Shown: positions 15,078 through 22,931, numbered from the stretch's first letter. The stretch: 36,021 nt of DNA from Sandaracinus sp. (GCA_002699025.1 PABA01000004.1:1-36021), one strand, 5' to 3'. The notes: a model not told the origin generated them from the letters alone. Numbers and translations: made by a program.

Positions 15078-17254
15078 TCGCTCTCTCCCGTCTCCCCCGC
15101 GCCGGGCGTCTGCCGCAGCCGGAAGCGCTCGCTCGCGTAGACCTCGCGGAGCAGCGCGCCGATGTCGCCCTCGCTCGCCCGGAAGCGCTCCTCGAGCTCG
15201 CGCACCATGCAGGCGTCCGACTCGAGGGCCCCGTGCGCGAAGCGCCAGACCTGCCGCGCGAAGCAGTCGGGCGCGGCCTCCGACTCGGCCAGCCGCGCGC
15301 CCAGCTCGGGCAGGCTCGCGAAGGGCGCCTCCGTGTCCGTCCCGAAGCCCTCCACGTCCCGGAGCACGCCGCTCGGATCGATGGGCTGGCCGTTCTCCAC
15401 GTCACGGTAGCGGCCGTCCTGGTCGAAGCGCTCGAAGCCGAAGCCGAGGTCGTCGATGTACTGGTGGCAGCTGTAGCAGCGCGGGTTTTCCGTGTGCTGG
15501 CGGAAGCGCTCGCGCGTCGTCGCCGTCGGGTCCACGTCCGGCACGCCGCCGGCCTCGGGCGGGGGCGGCGGGAAGTCCTGGCAGAGCAGGCGCCGGCGGA
15601 GGAAGGTCCCGCGCTGGATCGGCGAGCTCTGGTCGGAGTGGGCGTAGCGGACGTGCAGGCTCGCGTGGCCGAGCACGCCGGCGCGCCGCTCCTCGGGCAG
15701 CGTCACGCGGCCCCAGTCGCCGGGCCCCTCGAGGCCGTAGTGCGCGGCCACCCGATCGTTGGCGACGGTCCAGTCGGCCGTGAGCAGGTCGCGGAAGCGC
15801 CCGCCCCCGAAGGCCACCTCGGCGACGAAGCGCTCGGTCTCCTCCACGAGGTCCGCCCGGAGCGCCGGGTCGAGGCCCCGCGTGAGCTCGCCGAGCCCCT
15901 CCACGCCGAGCCACTGGCGCGCGAAGACGCCGAGCTGCTCCCGCGCCCCCTCGTTGGCCAGGAGCCGGTCGACCCAGCGGCCCACGCCCTCGGCGTCGTC
16001 GAGCTCCCCGGCCGCGGCCGCGTCCAGGAGCGCGTCGCCCGGCGTCGTGCCGAGCAGGCCGTAGCTCAGGGCCGCGGCCATCTCCCAGCCGGTCAGGCGG
16101 AAGGCCCCCTCGTGCGCCTCGCCGACCTCGCTCCGGTAGAGGAAGTGCGGCGACGCGAGCAGGCCGTGGAGCGCGACCTGCCAGCCCTCCGCGCGGCTCG
16201 CCTCCCCGGTCGCCAGCGCCCCGTAGCGCGCCCGCTCCTCGTCCGTGAGCGGGCGCCGGAAGGCGCGCCGGCCGAAGGTGCGCACGAACTGCTCCGCGCA
16301 GCCCGCGTCGTCCCCCTCGCAGGGCACGAGCTCGACCACGCGCGCGCCCACCGCGTCCGCCACGCGCTTGGCGGCGCTCAGGTACTCCTGCGCGTGCACG
16401 CTCGTCACGACCGCCGGGTCCGCGGCGTTGTCGAAGGGGAAGGCCTCGGGCCGGGTCTCCACGGGCATGGCGCGCGTCAGGTCCGCGATCGCCACCGCGC
16501 CCCCGGGCTCGCCGCCGCCTGCGCACGCGACCTCGAGCACCGAGTTCGCGCCCCCGAAGCCGTCCGGCGCGGTCTCCGGGTTCGCCGGGTCCGTGATCCA
16601 CTCGCCCCCGTCGAGCACCAGCTTGTACTCGTGGCGCCCCTCCGGGACGACGCGCGTGAGCGTCCAGACGCCGCCCTCCGCGCGCATCGGCCAGGCCGCC
16701 GGATCCCAGCCGTTGAAGCTGCCGGCCACGTGCACCGAGCCGAGGCTCCGGCCGCCGGCGTCGTAGGTGAAGGTCGTGCCGTCCGTGCAGGGGTCCGGCC
16801 CGGTCTCCCTCATGCCGCCGAGCGGAGCGAGCAGGTCGCGGACCGTGGCCGCGTACTCGCGGCGCGTCAGCAAGCGCAGGCGCCGCGCCGGGAGCGGCGG
16901 GTCGTCGCAGAGCACCACGCCGTCGAGGCCCAGCACGTAGTCCGCGACGGCCTCCGCGCAGCCCCCCGTGCGGCACTCGCTCGGGTCGACGTAGGGCATG
17001 GTCTCGTCGATGTTCGCGACGAGCGCGTCGCGGCCGTCGGCCCAGGAGTACACGGCCGGGCCGAGGCCGCCCTCCCCCGCGTCGCCGTGGCAGCTCGCGC
17101 ACTGCTCCGCGTAGACGGCGGCGCCATCCCAGCTCTCCGGGCCCTCCGAGCCCGGCGGGAGGCCGGGGCCCGCGGGGGAGCCACCTCCGGCACACGCGAC
17201 GATCCACGGCGCGACGAGCGCCCCGATCCGCGACAGCCTGAGTCCTTCGGCCAC
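15074..17254 (-). CDS. DUF1587/1592/1588/1585 haem lipoprotein with embedded CBM48-like module
   Basis: 726 aa from the GTG at 17254, which has AAGGGG seven bases upstream; a GTG at 17260 is the alternative. The signal peptide ends at lipobox IVAC (Cys21). In order: cytochrome-c-like CASCH (52-56); DUF1587-like 'LLTRREYAATVRDLLAP' (128-144); an inserted starch/glycogen-binding CBM48/AMPK-type module from about 165 to 250 ('VHVAGSFNGWDPAAWPM', 'GRHEYKLVLDGGEWITDP'); DUF1595 'FGRRAFRRPLTDEERAR'; DUF1592 'LLASPHFLYRSEVGE'; DUF1588 with a second haem motif CYSCH (about 592-596) and 'LGFGFERFDQDGRYRD'; DUF1585 at the end. It is probably an outer-membrane-anchored redox protein acting on a polysaccharide-like or bound substrate. 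It is the first gene of the operon with DUF1552. Confidence 0.93.
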   Translation of the reverse strand: MAEGLRLSRIGALVAPWIVACAGGGSPAGPGLPPGSEGPESWDGAAVYAEQCASCHGDAGEGGLGPAVYSWADGRDALVANIDETMPYVDPSECRTGGCAEAVADYVLGLDGVVLCDDPPLPARRLRLLTRREYAATVRDLLAPLGGMRETGPDPCTDGTTFTYDAGGRSLGSVHVAGSFNGWDPAAWPMRAEGGVWTLTRVVPEGRHEYKLVLDGGEWITDPANPETAPDGFGGANSVLEVACAGGGEPGGAVAIADLTRAMPVETRPEAFPFDNAADPAVVTSVHAQEYLSAAKRVADAVGARVVELVPCEGDDAGCAEQFVRTFGRRAFRRPLTDEERARYGALATGEASRAEGWQVALHGLLASPHFLYRSEVGEAHEGAFRLTGWEMAAALSYGLLGTTPGDALLDAAAAGELDDAEGVGRWVDRLLANEGAREQLGVFARQWLGVEGLGELTRGLDPALRADLVEETERFVAEVAFGGGRFRDLLTADWTVANDRVAAHYGLEGPGDWGRVTLPEERRAGVLGHASLHVRYAHSDQSSPIQRGTFLRRRLLCQDFPPPPPEAGGVPDVDPTATTRERFRQHTENPRCYSCHQYIDDLGFGFERFDQDGRYRDVENGQPIDPSGVLRDVEGFGTDTEAPFASLPELGARLAESEAAPDCFARQVWRFAHGALESDACMVRELEERFRASEGDIGALLREVYASERFRLRQTPGAGETGESE

Positions 17255-17402
17255 GTGCACACCCCTTCTCGATTCGGCGGCGGACCCCCCGGCGTCACCG
17301 GGGAGACACCACTCCGCCCCGCCGACCCCGCCTCGCCAGCCTCGATCGGCCCCGGCTGGCCCAGAAGGCGCGGGAGGTCCGATCGAAATGCTGACGAAAC
17401 AT

Positions 17403-17422
17403 GTAACTCTCTTATGAGTTAC
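17403..17422. promoter_or_regulatory. Perfect inverted repeat, candidate operator
   Basis: GTAACTC-N6-GAGTTAC, seven perfect base pairs per arm around TCTTAT. It lies between the divergent DUF1592 operon and the TrmB-family regulator gene and covers the predicted -10 of the operon, the position expected for a repressor site. It stands out as AT-rich in a very GC-rich window. Binding by the neighbouring regulator is inference. Confidence 0.65.
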
Positions 17423-17440
17423 TTGCGTGCGGGGTGTCAA
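17411..17440 (-). promoter_or_regulatory. Predicted promoter of the DUF1592-DUF1552 operon
   Basis: On the minus strand a consensus -35 TTGACA (17440-17435) is followed by an 18-bp spacer and CATAAG (17416-17411) as -10. Initiation near 17404 would give a leader of about 150 nt before the GTG at 17254. The -10 sits in the centre of the inverted repeat 17403-17422. Confidence 0.6.
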
Positions 17441-17533
17441 GCGTGTGCTAGGAAGCGGGTCGCGCGCGGACGTGTCTCCGATGGTAGTGTCGGGGCAGAT
17501 CTGCCGAGCGCAGGGCTGGATCGGGAGCGATAC

Positions 17534-18352
17534 GTGGCGGAGGAGGTCGAAGAGCGGGTGGTGGCTGCCATGCGGCAGCTGGGCTTCAACGCGACGGACG
17601 CGAAGGCGTACCTGGCGCTCCTGAAGCAGCACCCGGCGACGGGGTACGAGCTCGCGACGCGCTCGGGCGTGCCGCGCTCGGCCATCTACAACGTGCTCAA
17701 GCGCCTGCAGGGGCTCGGGCTGATCAACGCGGTCAACGAGAAGCCGGCGCGCTACGTGCCGCTCCCCCCGCAGAAGCTCTTCCAGCTCCTCGAGACGCGC
17801 TTCGGGCGCAACCTCGAGTCGCTGAAGGAGGGGCTCGAGGCGCTGAACGAGGAGCCGAACGGCTCGGTCACGTGGACCGTCGAGGGCTACGAGGCGATGC
17901 TCGAGCAGGCCGAGCAGCTCGTCGGCAAGGCCAAGCAGCGGGTCGTCGCGTCGCTCTGGGGGCGCGAGGCGGAGCAGCTCCAGAAGGCCTTCGAGGAGGC
18001 GGTCGAGCGCGGCGTGGAGGTCGTGCTCTTCAGCTTCACGCCGCTGCCCGACGAGGTCGGGACGCAGTTCAGCTACGGCATCGAGCCGGCCGACCTCGAG
18101 GAGCACTGGGAGCATCGGATCGTGCTGCTCGTCGACAAGCAGAACCTGCTGGTCGGGCGCGCGGAGGAGACGAGCGACAACCGGGCGGTGGTCACCGACG
18201 AGGTGTCGCTGATCGAGATGGCGATCTCGAACCTGGTGCTCGACCTGACGCTCTTCGGGGAGCGCCTGAAGGTCGACGTCTCGCACGTGGTCGAGTCGCT
18301 GACCGGGTGGCTCGCGCCGGTCGAGGCGCTGCTCGAGAAGTCGCGCAAGTAG
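17534..18352 (+). CDS. TrmB-family transcriptional regulator
   Basis: 272 aa from the GTG at 17534, with GGGAG six bases upstream; an in-frame ATG at 17570 is the alternative. Residues about 12-80 form the winged helix-turn-helix of the family ('LGFNATDAKAYLALLKQHP', 'TGYELATRSGVPRSAIYNVL', 'KRLQGLGLI'). A coiled-coil linker follows ('FQLLETRFGRNLESLKEGLEAL'), then a C-terminal phospholipase-D-like effector domain ('QRVVASLWGREAEQLQKAFEE', 'ERGVEVVLFSF') that binds sugars or other ligands in characterised TrmB proteins. It is divergent from the DUF1592 operon across 279 bp that contain a perfect inverted repeat, so it is the natural candidate to control that operon and possibly itself. TrmB proteins are better known in archaea but are also widespread in bacteria. 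Confidence 0.92.
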   Translation: MAEEVEERVVAAMRQLGFNATDAKAYLALLKQHPATGYELATRSGVPRSAIYNVLKRLQGLGLINAVNEKPARYVPLPPQKLFQLLETRFGRNLESLKEGLEALNEEPNGSVTWTVEGYEAMLEQAEQLVGKAKQRVVASLWGREAEQLQKAFEEAVERGVEVVLFSFTPLPDEVGTQFSYGIEPADLEEHWEHRIVLLVDKQNLLVGRAEETSDNRAVVTDEVSLIEMAISNLVLDLTLFGERLKVDVSHVVESLTGWLAPVEALLEKSRK

Positions 18353-18385
18353 GGCGCGCGCGTCGAACGCCTTCCCCGCATCCTT

Positions 18386-18442
18386 CGCGGCCCCATCCCG
18401 CGCGGCCGCATCCCGCGCGGCCGCATCCTGCGGGATGGCCGC
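18386..18442. repeat. 15-bp tandem repeat, three units, ending in a hairpin
   Basis: CGCGGCCGCATCCCG-type units start at 18386, 18401 and 18416. The last unit folds with the following sequence (CATCC-TGCG-GGATG, extended by GCGGC/GCCGC) into a stem-loop at about 18416-18442. It lies 35 bases downstream of the regulator stop and could act as its terminator, though there is no T-tract. The remaining gap to 18592 shows nothing else. Confidence 0.6.
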
Positions 18443-18592
18443 CTCCGGGACGGCAGCGCGAACGAGACTCGCGCTCGCGCGTGTCGCTCACTGTAGCTTG
18501 AGCACCCACACGCGACGCCATCACATCGGCTCGCGCCGTTCTCGGGATCTGCGAGGGCGCCCCCTTCGCGCCCTCCGACCCGAGAGCGAGCC

Positions 18593-20569
18593 ATGCCCCG
18601 ACCGATCCCGACGCGCCTTTCGCCCCTCGCCCTGCTCCTCGCCTGCGCCCTGACCCCGGCCTGCTCCGAGCCCGCGCCGGCCGCGCACGCGCCCTTCGAC
18701 ATCATCCCACCGGCCGACGGTGGCGTGGAGGAGACGGCGAGCGCATCGCAGGCCCTCTCGGAGCACCAGATCGACGGCTGGGGGCTGCCCGCCGGCTACC
18801 TCTCGCTCACCTACGACGACGGCCCCGGGGAAGGCACGCTGGAGATCGCCCGGTTCCTGGCCACCCGCGGGGTGCCGGCCACCTTCTTCGTGAACGGCTG
18901 CCACCTCGAGGGCGCCCCACCGGCCGACTCCAACGGCACCGGCTCCTGCATCCGCAACGAGTCGAGCTACCCGCACGGCTTCTACGCGGAGCTCATCCGC
19001 CTCGGTCATCGCGTCGGCAACCACACCCAGGACCACGCCGTCGTGACGGGAGCGCCTCCGAACACGCTCTACCAGCTCACCGAGAACCAGCGGACGCTCG
19101 ACGCCTTCATCGAAGACCAGGTCCGCCTCTTCCGTCCCCCGGGCAACGGCTGGTCGGACGCGACCTGGGAGCTCGTGAAGGACGACCCCTACGTCGGCAC
19201 GCTCCTCGGCCCGATCTACCACACGGTCCCCGGGCCCGCGTCCCGCCCCGAACACGACTACGGCTGCCTCGAGCAGGTGCACATGTCCTCCGCCGAGTGC
19301 ACGGACGTCATGCTCCGGCACGTCGCCCGGGACGGCAGCACGCACGGCGTGGTCCAGCTCCACGACCGACGACCGACGTCCTGGGAGACGCGCAAGGCGG
19401 TCTCGCTGACGAAGCGGCTCATCCCGGCGCTCCAGGAGCTCGGCTACACCTTCGTTCCCCTGGACGCGATCCCCGGCGTCCTCGGACCGCGCCGCTTCGA
19501 CGAGGAGGCGCTCTCGGTCTGGACGCACGAGTTCGGCGACGACGTCGGCTGGGACGTCGCCCGGAGCCACTGGGGCTCGCTCCGCTTCGCCGATCTCCAG
19601 GGCGACGGCCGCCTCGAGCTCTGCGGGCGCGGCAACACCGGCGTCCGCTGCGTGAGCACGTACCACCTCGGCAGGCGCGCCGGCTTCACCTCCGCGCGCA
19701 CCTACACGGCCGCCTTCTCCGACGCCGACGGGTACCTCCCGGATCGGTACGGCGCGACGCTGATGTTCGGGGACCTCGACGCCGACGGGGACGACGACAT
19801 CTGCGCGCGCTACCGGGACGGCGTGTACTGCGTGAAGAGCCTCTGGGACTCGGGCGTGGGTTTCCAGCAGGTCCCCGTGCGCTGGACGCGCGACTTCTCC
19901 GACGGGCGCGGCTGGAGCCAAGAGCGCTACTGGGGCTCGCTCCGCCTCGTCGACGTCGACGGCGACGACCGCGCCGACCTCTGCGGACGGAGCAACGCGG
20001 GCATCGTCTGCGCGCGGGCGCGGCGCAGGGGCGGCTTCGGGCCGCTCGAGGGCTGGCTCGACGACGACTTCGGCGACGACGACGACTCGCGCCTCCGCCA
20101 CCTGAGCTACGCGACCACGCTGATGTTCGGGGACATCGACGGCGACGACGACGCCGACGTCTGCATGCGCAAGCCCCTCGGCATCTACTGCGCCCCGAAC
20201 CTCGGCGGCCGCTTCGGCGCCACGCGGCTCTGGAGCGGTCGCCGCTTCTCGGACCGGGACGATTGGCGTCGGAGGCGCTCGAGCTGGGGCTCGCTCCAGC
20301 TCGTGGACGTCGACGGCGACGGAGACGCGGACGTGTGCGGGCGAGCCGTGACCGGTGTGGTCTGTGCCTTCTCCAACGGCGAGGAGTTCCGTCCCTACCA
20401 GCACCTCACGAACGTCGAGCTCAGCAACCAGGCCGGCTGGGGCGCCGACCGCTACGGCTCGACGATGCAGATCGGGCGGCTGAACCGGGACGCGGTCGCC
20501 GACGTGTGTGTACGGCGGCGGCGCGGCGTCTGGTGCACGCACGGCTCGAGCGCGCTGGCGGCCCACTGA
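18593..20569 (+). CDS. Exported polysaccharide deacetylase (CE4) fused to VCBS-like Cys repeats
   Basis: 658 aa. The signal peptide is followed by Cys24 (or Cys18), so lipidation is possible. Residues 68-295 are a NodB-type CE4 domain with all main motifs: 'TYDDGP' (73-78, base and metal Asp), 'HTQDH' (144-148, metal His), 'RPPG' (181-184) and 'LHD' (256-258). Family members remove N- or O-acetyl groups from chitin-like glycans, peptidoglycan or xylan. Residues about 310-650 hold six repeats of about 55 residues with 'YWGSLRLVDVDGDDRADLCGR' type cores: a DxDxDG calcium-binding-like loop, then two Cys. These match FG-GAP/VCBS beta-propeller blades, probably a substrate or surface anchor, each blade carrying a likely disulfide. 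It is complete; the native substrate is unknown. Confidence 0.93.
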   Translation: MPRPIPTRLSPLALLLACALTPACSEPAPAAHAPFDIIPPADGGVEETASASQALSEHQIDGWGLPAGYLSLTYDDGPGEGTLEIARFLATRGVPATFFVNGCHLEGAPPADSNGTGSCIRNESSYPHGFYAELIRLGHRVGNHTQDHAVVTGAPPNTLYQLTENQRTLDAFIEDQVRLFRPPGNGWSDATWELVKDDPYVGTLLGPIYHTVPGPASRPEHDYGCLEQVHMSSAECTDVMLRHVARDGSTHGVVQLHDRRPTSWETRKAVSLTKRLIPALQELGYTFVPLDAIPGVLGPRRFDEEALSVWTHEFGDDVGWDVARSHWGSLRFADLQGDGRLELCGRGNTGVRCVSTYHLGRRAGFTSARTYTAAFSDADGYLPDRYGATLMFGDLDADGDDDICARYRDGVYCVKSLWDSGVGFQQVPVRWTRDFSDGRGWSQERYWGSLRLVDVDGDDRADLCGRSNAGIVCARARRRGGFGPLEGWLDDDFGDDDDSRLRHLSYATTLMFGDIDGDDDADVCMRKPLGIYCAPNLGGRFGATRLWSGRRFSDRDDWRRRRSSWGSLQLVDVDGDGDADVCGRAVTGVVCAFSNGEEFRPYQHLTNVELSNQAGWGADRYGSTMQIGRLNRDAVADVCVRRRRGVWCTHGSSALAAH

Positions 20570-20589
20570 GCGCGGCGCGGGCGACGGCG

Positions 20590-20925
20590 CGGGCACGGGC
20601 ACGGGGTCTTCGCTCTGTTCGAGGGGGCGCGGGCTCGTGGATTCGCGCGTCGAGCTCTTTCCCCGGCGGGGACGGGCGTGGGTCTTGGGTTCGGGGGGGC
20701 TCGCGTGATCTGCTCCTCGGGTTCTTTCGTCGGCGGGCATGAGCATGGGCATGGGCGCGGGCACGGGTCTTGGGTTCGGGGGCTCGCGTGACCTGCTCCT
20801 CGGGTTCTTTCGTCGGCGGGCATGGGTCTTGGGTTCGGTGGGCTCGCGTGACCTGCTCCTCGGGTTCTTTCGTCGGCGGGCACGGGCACGGGCACGGGCA
20901 CGGGCACGGGTCTTCGGTTCGGGTC
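20590..20925. repeat. Composite array: 59-bp unit interleaved with GGGCAC runs
   Basis: The core GGTCTTGGGTTCGG plus a GCTCGCGTGACCTGCTCCTC stretch and GGGTTCTTTCGTCGGCGGGCA recurs with starts at 20681, 20766, 20825 and (partial) 20909. Units are directly abutting (59 bp) or separated by GGGCAC/GGGCAT hexamer runs of different length (one, about five, about six copies). The array fills most of the 399-bp gap between the deacetylase and the dehydrogenase gene; no gene is supported there. Confidence 0.9.
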
Positions 20926-20968
20926 GTCGTCGTGGCTTTGCTCATGGACCGGGTTCGGGGGCGGCGGT

Positions 20969-22045
20969 ATGCCCGGCGTCATGACGAAGAAGGTGGCGGT
21001 CATCGGTGGGGACGGCATCGGCCCCGAGGTCGTGGCGGAGGGCGTGAAGGTCCTCGAGGCGCTCCGGGAGATCCGGGGCTGGGACCTCGAGCTCCTGCCC
21101 TTCGAGCTGGGAGCGGAGCGCTACCTCGACGACGGCACGACCTTCCCGGCCGACGTCGCCGAGACCATCGAGAAGGAGTGCGACGCCGTGCTCCTCGGCG
21201 CCCTCGGCGACCCGCGCGTGCCCGACATGAAGCACGCCCGCGACATCCTCTTCGGGCTCCGCTTCGGCCTCGACCTCTACTGCAACGTGCGCCCGATCGT
21301 CTGCCTCCACGATCGGCTCATGCCCCTGAAGCGGTACTCCGCGCACGACTGTGACTTCACGGTCTTCCGCGAGAACACGGAGGGCATCTACGTGGGCATG
21401 GGCGGCCACTTCAAGAAGGGCACGGCCGACGAGATCGCCATCCAGGAGGACGTGAACTCGCGCAAGGGCGTCGAGCGCATCATCCGCGCCGCGTTCGAGT
21501 TCGCGAAGGCCCACGGCAAGAAGACCGTGCACATGGCGGACAAGCACAACGCCATGAAGCACGCCCACGAGCTCTGGCACCGCTGCTTCCTCGAGGTCGC
21601 CGAGGAGTACCCGGAGATCGAGGCCAAGCACGTCTACGTGGACGCGCTCTGCCTCTTCCTGGTGCTCGACCCCTCGCAGTTCGAGGTCATCGTCACCTGC
21701 AACCTCTTCGGCGACATCGTCACGGACCTCGGCGCGGCGCTCCAGGGCGGCATGGGCATGGCCGCGAGCGGCAACGTGCACCCGGGGAAGGTGAGCATGT
21801 TCGAGCCGGTGCACGGGAGCGCGCCGCCGCTGACCGGGAAGAACGTGGCGAACCCGCTCGCGACGGTGCTGACGGTGGGCATGATGCTCTCGCACCTCGG
21901 CTACGAGGGGGAGGAGAAGATCCTCACGGAGCTGGTGCGGCAGGCCGTCCACACCGGGCACTGCACGGCGGAGGTCGGCGGGGACCTCGGCACGCGGGAG
22001 ACCGGCGACTGGATCGTGTCGCGGCTCCGCGAGATGGTGGGCTGA
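20969..22045 (+). CDS. Isopropylmalate/isocitrate dehydrogenase family, probably 3-isopropylmalate dehydrogenase
   Basis: 358 aa from the ATG at 20969; an ATG at 20981 gives a slightly shorter product with the same 'KKVAVIGGDGIGPEVV' start. Landmarks of the beta-decarboxylating dehydrogenase family are present: the N-terminal 'GDGIGPEV', 'RFGLDLYCNVRP' (substrate arginines), 'FTVFRENTEGIYVG', 'DKHNAMKHA', the metal-binding 'VTCNLFGDIVTDL' (Asp pair) and 'FEPVHGSAP' (adenine-ring loop of NAD users). It catalyses an NAD(P)-dependent oxidation and decarboxylation of a 2-hydroxy acid. The specificity cannot be fixed from the sequence: LeuB is the likeliest, but no other leucine genes lie nearby. 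It heads a probable unit with the two genes immediately downstream. Confidence 0.9.
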   Translation: MPGVMTKKVAVIGGDGIGPEVVAEGVKVLEALREIRGWDLELLPFELGAERYLDDGTTFPADVAETIEKECDAVLLGALGDPRVPDMKHARDILFGLRFGLDLYCNVRPIVCLHDRLMPLKRYSAHDCDFTVFRENTEGIYVGMGGHFKKGTADEIAIQEDVNSRKGVERIIRAAFEFAKAHGKKTVHMADKHNAMKHAHELWHRCFLEVAEEYPEIEAKHVYVDALCLFLVLDPSQFEVIVTCNLFGDIVTDLGAALQGGMGMAASGNVHPGKVSMFEPVHGSAPPLTGKNVANPLATVLTVGMMLSHLGYEGEEKILTELVRQAVHTGHCTAEVGGDLGTRETGDWIVSRLREMVG

Positions 22046-22048
22046 GGA

Positions 22049-22324
22049 GTGGGGCTGGTCGCGAAGGCGGGCTCGCTGGTCGAGACGCTCGGGGAGCTGC
22101 TCGAGGACCTGCGGCCGCTGCTCGTGGAGCAGGTGCCGGCGCTGGTCGGGCGCACGACCGAGCTGGTGGACGAGGCGACGACGCTGGTGCGGCAGGGGCA
22201 GGGGACGCTCGCGCGGGCGGACCGGGTGCTCGAGCGCATGGACCGGGTGCTCGCCCTCGAGGAGGCGCAGCTCGCGCGCCCGGGAGACGGCCGCGAGGGA
22301 AGCGCGCCGCGCGAGACGCCGTAA
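22049..22324 (+). CDS. Small helical protein, unknown function
   Basis: 91 aa, GTG start three bases after the dehydrogenase stop; a GAGGA lies directly against the start, so the true initiation codon is uncertain. The protein is a run of amphipathic heptads ('LVETLGELLEDLRPLLVEQV', 'LVDEATTLVRQG'), consistent with a coiled coil or a membrane-surface helix, with a polar tail. There is no signal peptide and no family I recognise. Its stop overlaps the ribosome binding site of the next gene, which suggests coupling. Confidence 0.55.
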   Translation: MGLVAKAGSLVETLGELLEDLRPLLVEQVPALVGRTTELVDEATTLVRQGQGTLARADRVLERMDRVLALEEAQLARPGDGREGSAPRETP

Positions 22325-22333
22325 GAGGACGAC

Positions 22334-22756
22334 ATGGGACGCATCTCCGGGACGAGCTGGGTGCGGGGGCTCCTCTTCGCCCTCTGCGCGGGGAGCTTCG
22401 CCACGCTCGCCGTCGCGCAGGGCAGCGGGCGCGGCGCCGCCGTCGTCGCGCGGAAGGTCGGCGCGAGCGGGAACGATCTCCGCTACCTCTGCCAGAGCAG
22501 CTGCGGCTCCATCCGGAACGACGACACGCGCTACCTCTGCCAGGGCAGCTGCGGCTCCATCCGCGACAACGACGCGCGCTACTACTGCCAGAGCAGCTGC
22601 GGCTCGAGCCGCGACAACGATCTCCGCTACCTCTGCCAAGGCAGCTGCGGCTCCATCCGCGACAACGACACGCGCTACCTCTGCCAGGGCAGCTGCGGCT
22701 CCATCCGCGACGACGACCTCCGCTACTTCTGCCAGGGCAGCTGCGGCTCCATCTGA
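22334..22756 (+). CDS. Exported protein of six exact 16-residue Cys repeats
   Basis: 140 aa, ATG start with AAGAGGA (22323-22329) four bases upstream. A signal peptide (hydrophobic 'LLFALCAGSFATLAVAQ') directs it out of the cytoplasm. Residues about 48-140 are six units of exactly 48 bp / 16 residues, first bases at 22481, 22529, 22577, 22625, 22673 and 22721, with consensus R-Y-[LYF]-C-Q-[SG]-S-C-G-S-[IS]-R-[DN]-[ND]-D-x, giving 12 Cys in CxxxC pairs. After export these could form disulfides or bind metal. The DNA copies are nearly identical, so the gene is likely length-variable. I recognise no named family; a multi-core peptide precursor is conceivable but nothing nearby looks like a maturase. 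Confidence 0.85.
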   Translation: MGRISGTSWVRGLLFALCAGSFATLAVAQGSGRGAAVVARKVGASGNDLRYLCQSSCGSIRNDDTRYLCQGSCGSIRDNDARYYCQSSCGSSRDNDLRYLCQGSCGSIRDNDTRYLCQGSCGSIRDDDLRYFCQGSCGSI

Positions 22757-22931
22757 TCCGTCTGAGGGCCGGTTTCGCGGAGAGGCGCTCGGTCCCCCTT
22801 CGTCGGCGCGTCGTCCGCGACGGCGACCTCCGCGACTTCTGACCTCCGCGACTTCTGCCCGGACAGCTGCGGCTTCATCGGAGGGCCGGTCTCGGGGAGA
22901 GGCGCTCAGTCCGCCTTCGTCGGCGCGTCGC
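22715..22931. repeat. Degenerate tandem duplication of the repeat gene's 3' end
   Basis: The segment 22715-22813 (last Cys repeat, stop codon and downstream sequence) is repeated with divergence at 22841-22931. The second copy still reads 'DLRDFCPDSCGFIG' and lacks about nine bases at the stop. Both copies share AGGGCCGGT, GAGAGGCGCT and TTCGTCGGCGCGTCG. The second copy supplies the end of the next minus-strand gene (stop at 22906). Confidence 0.8.

Noticed and set aside
20969-22045. Leucine biosynthesis operon
   Set aside because: Only the dehydrogenase is present; the next two genes are unrelated small proteins, so a leuB assignment is left open.
22334-22756. Multi-core RiPP precursor
   Set aside because: The exported repeat protein has a Sec-type signal instead of a leader, and no maturation enzyme lies nearby; kept only as a remote option.
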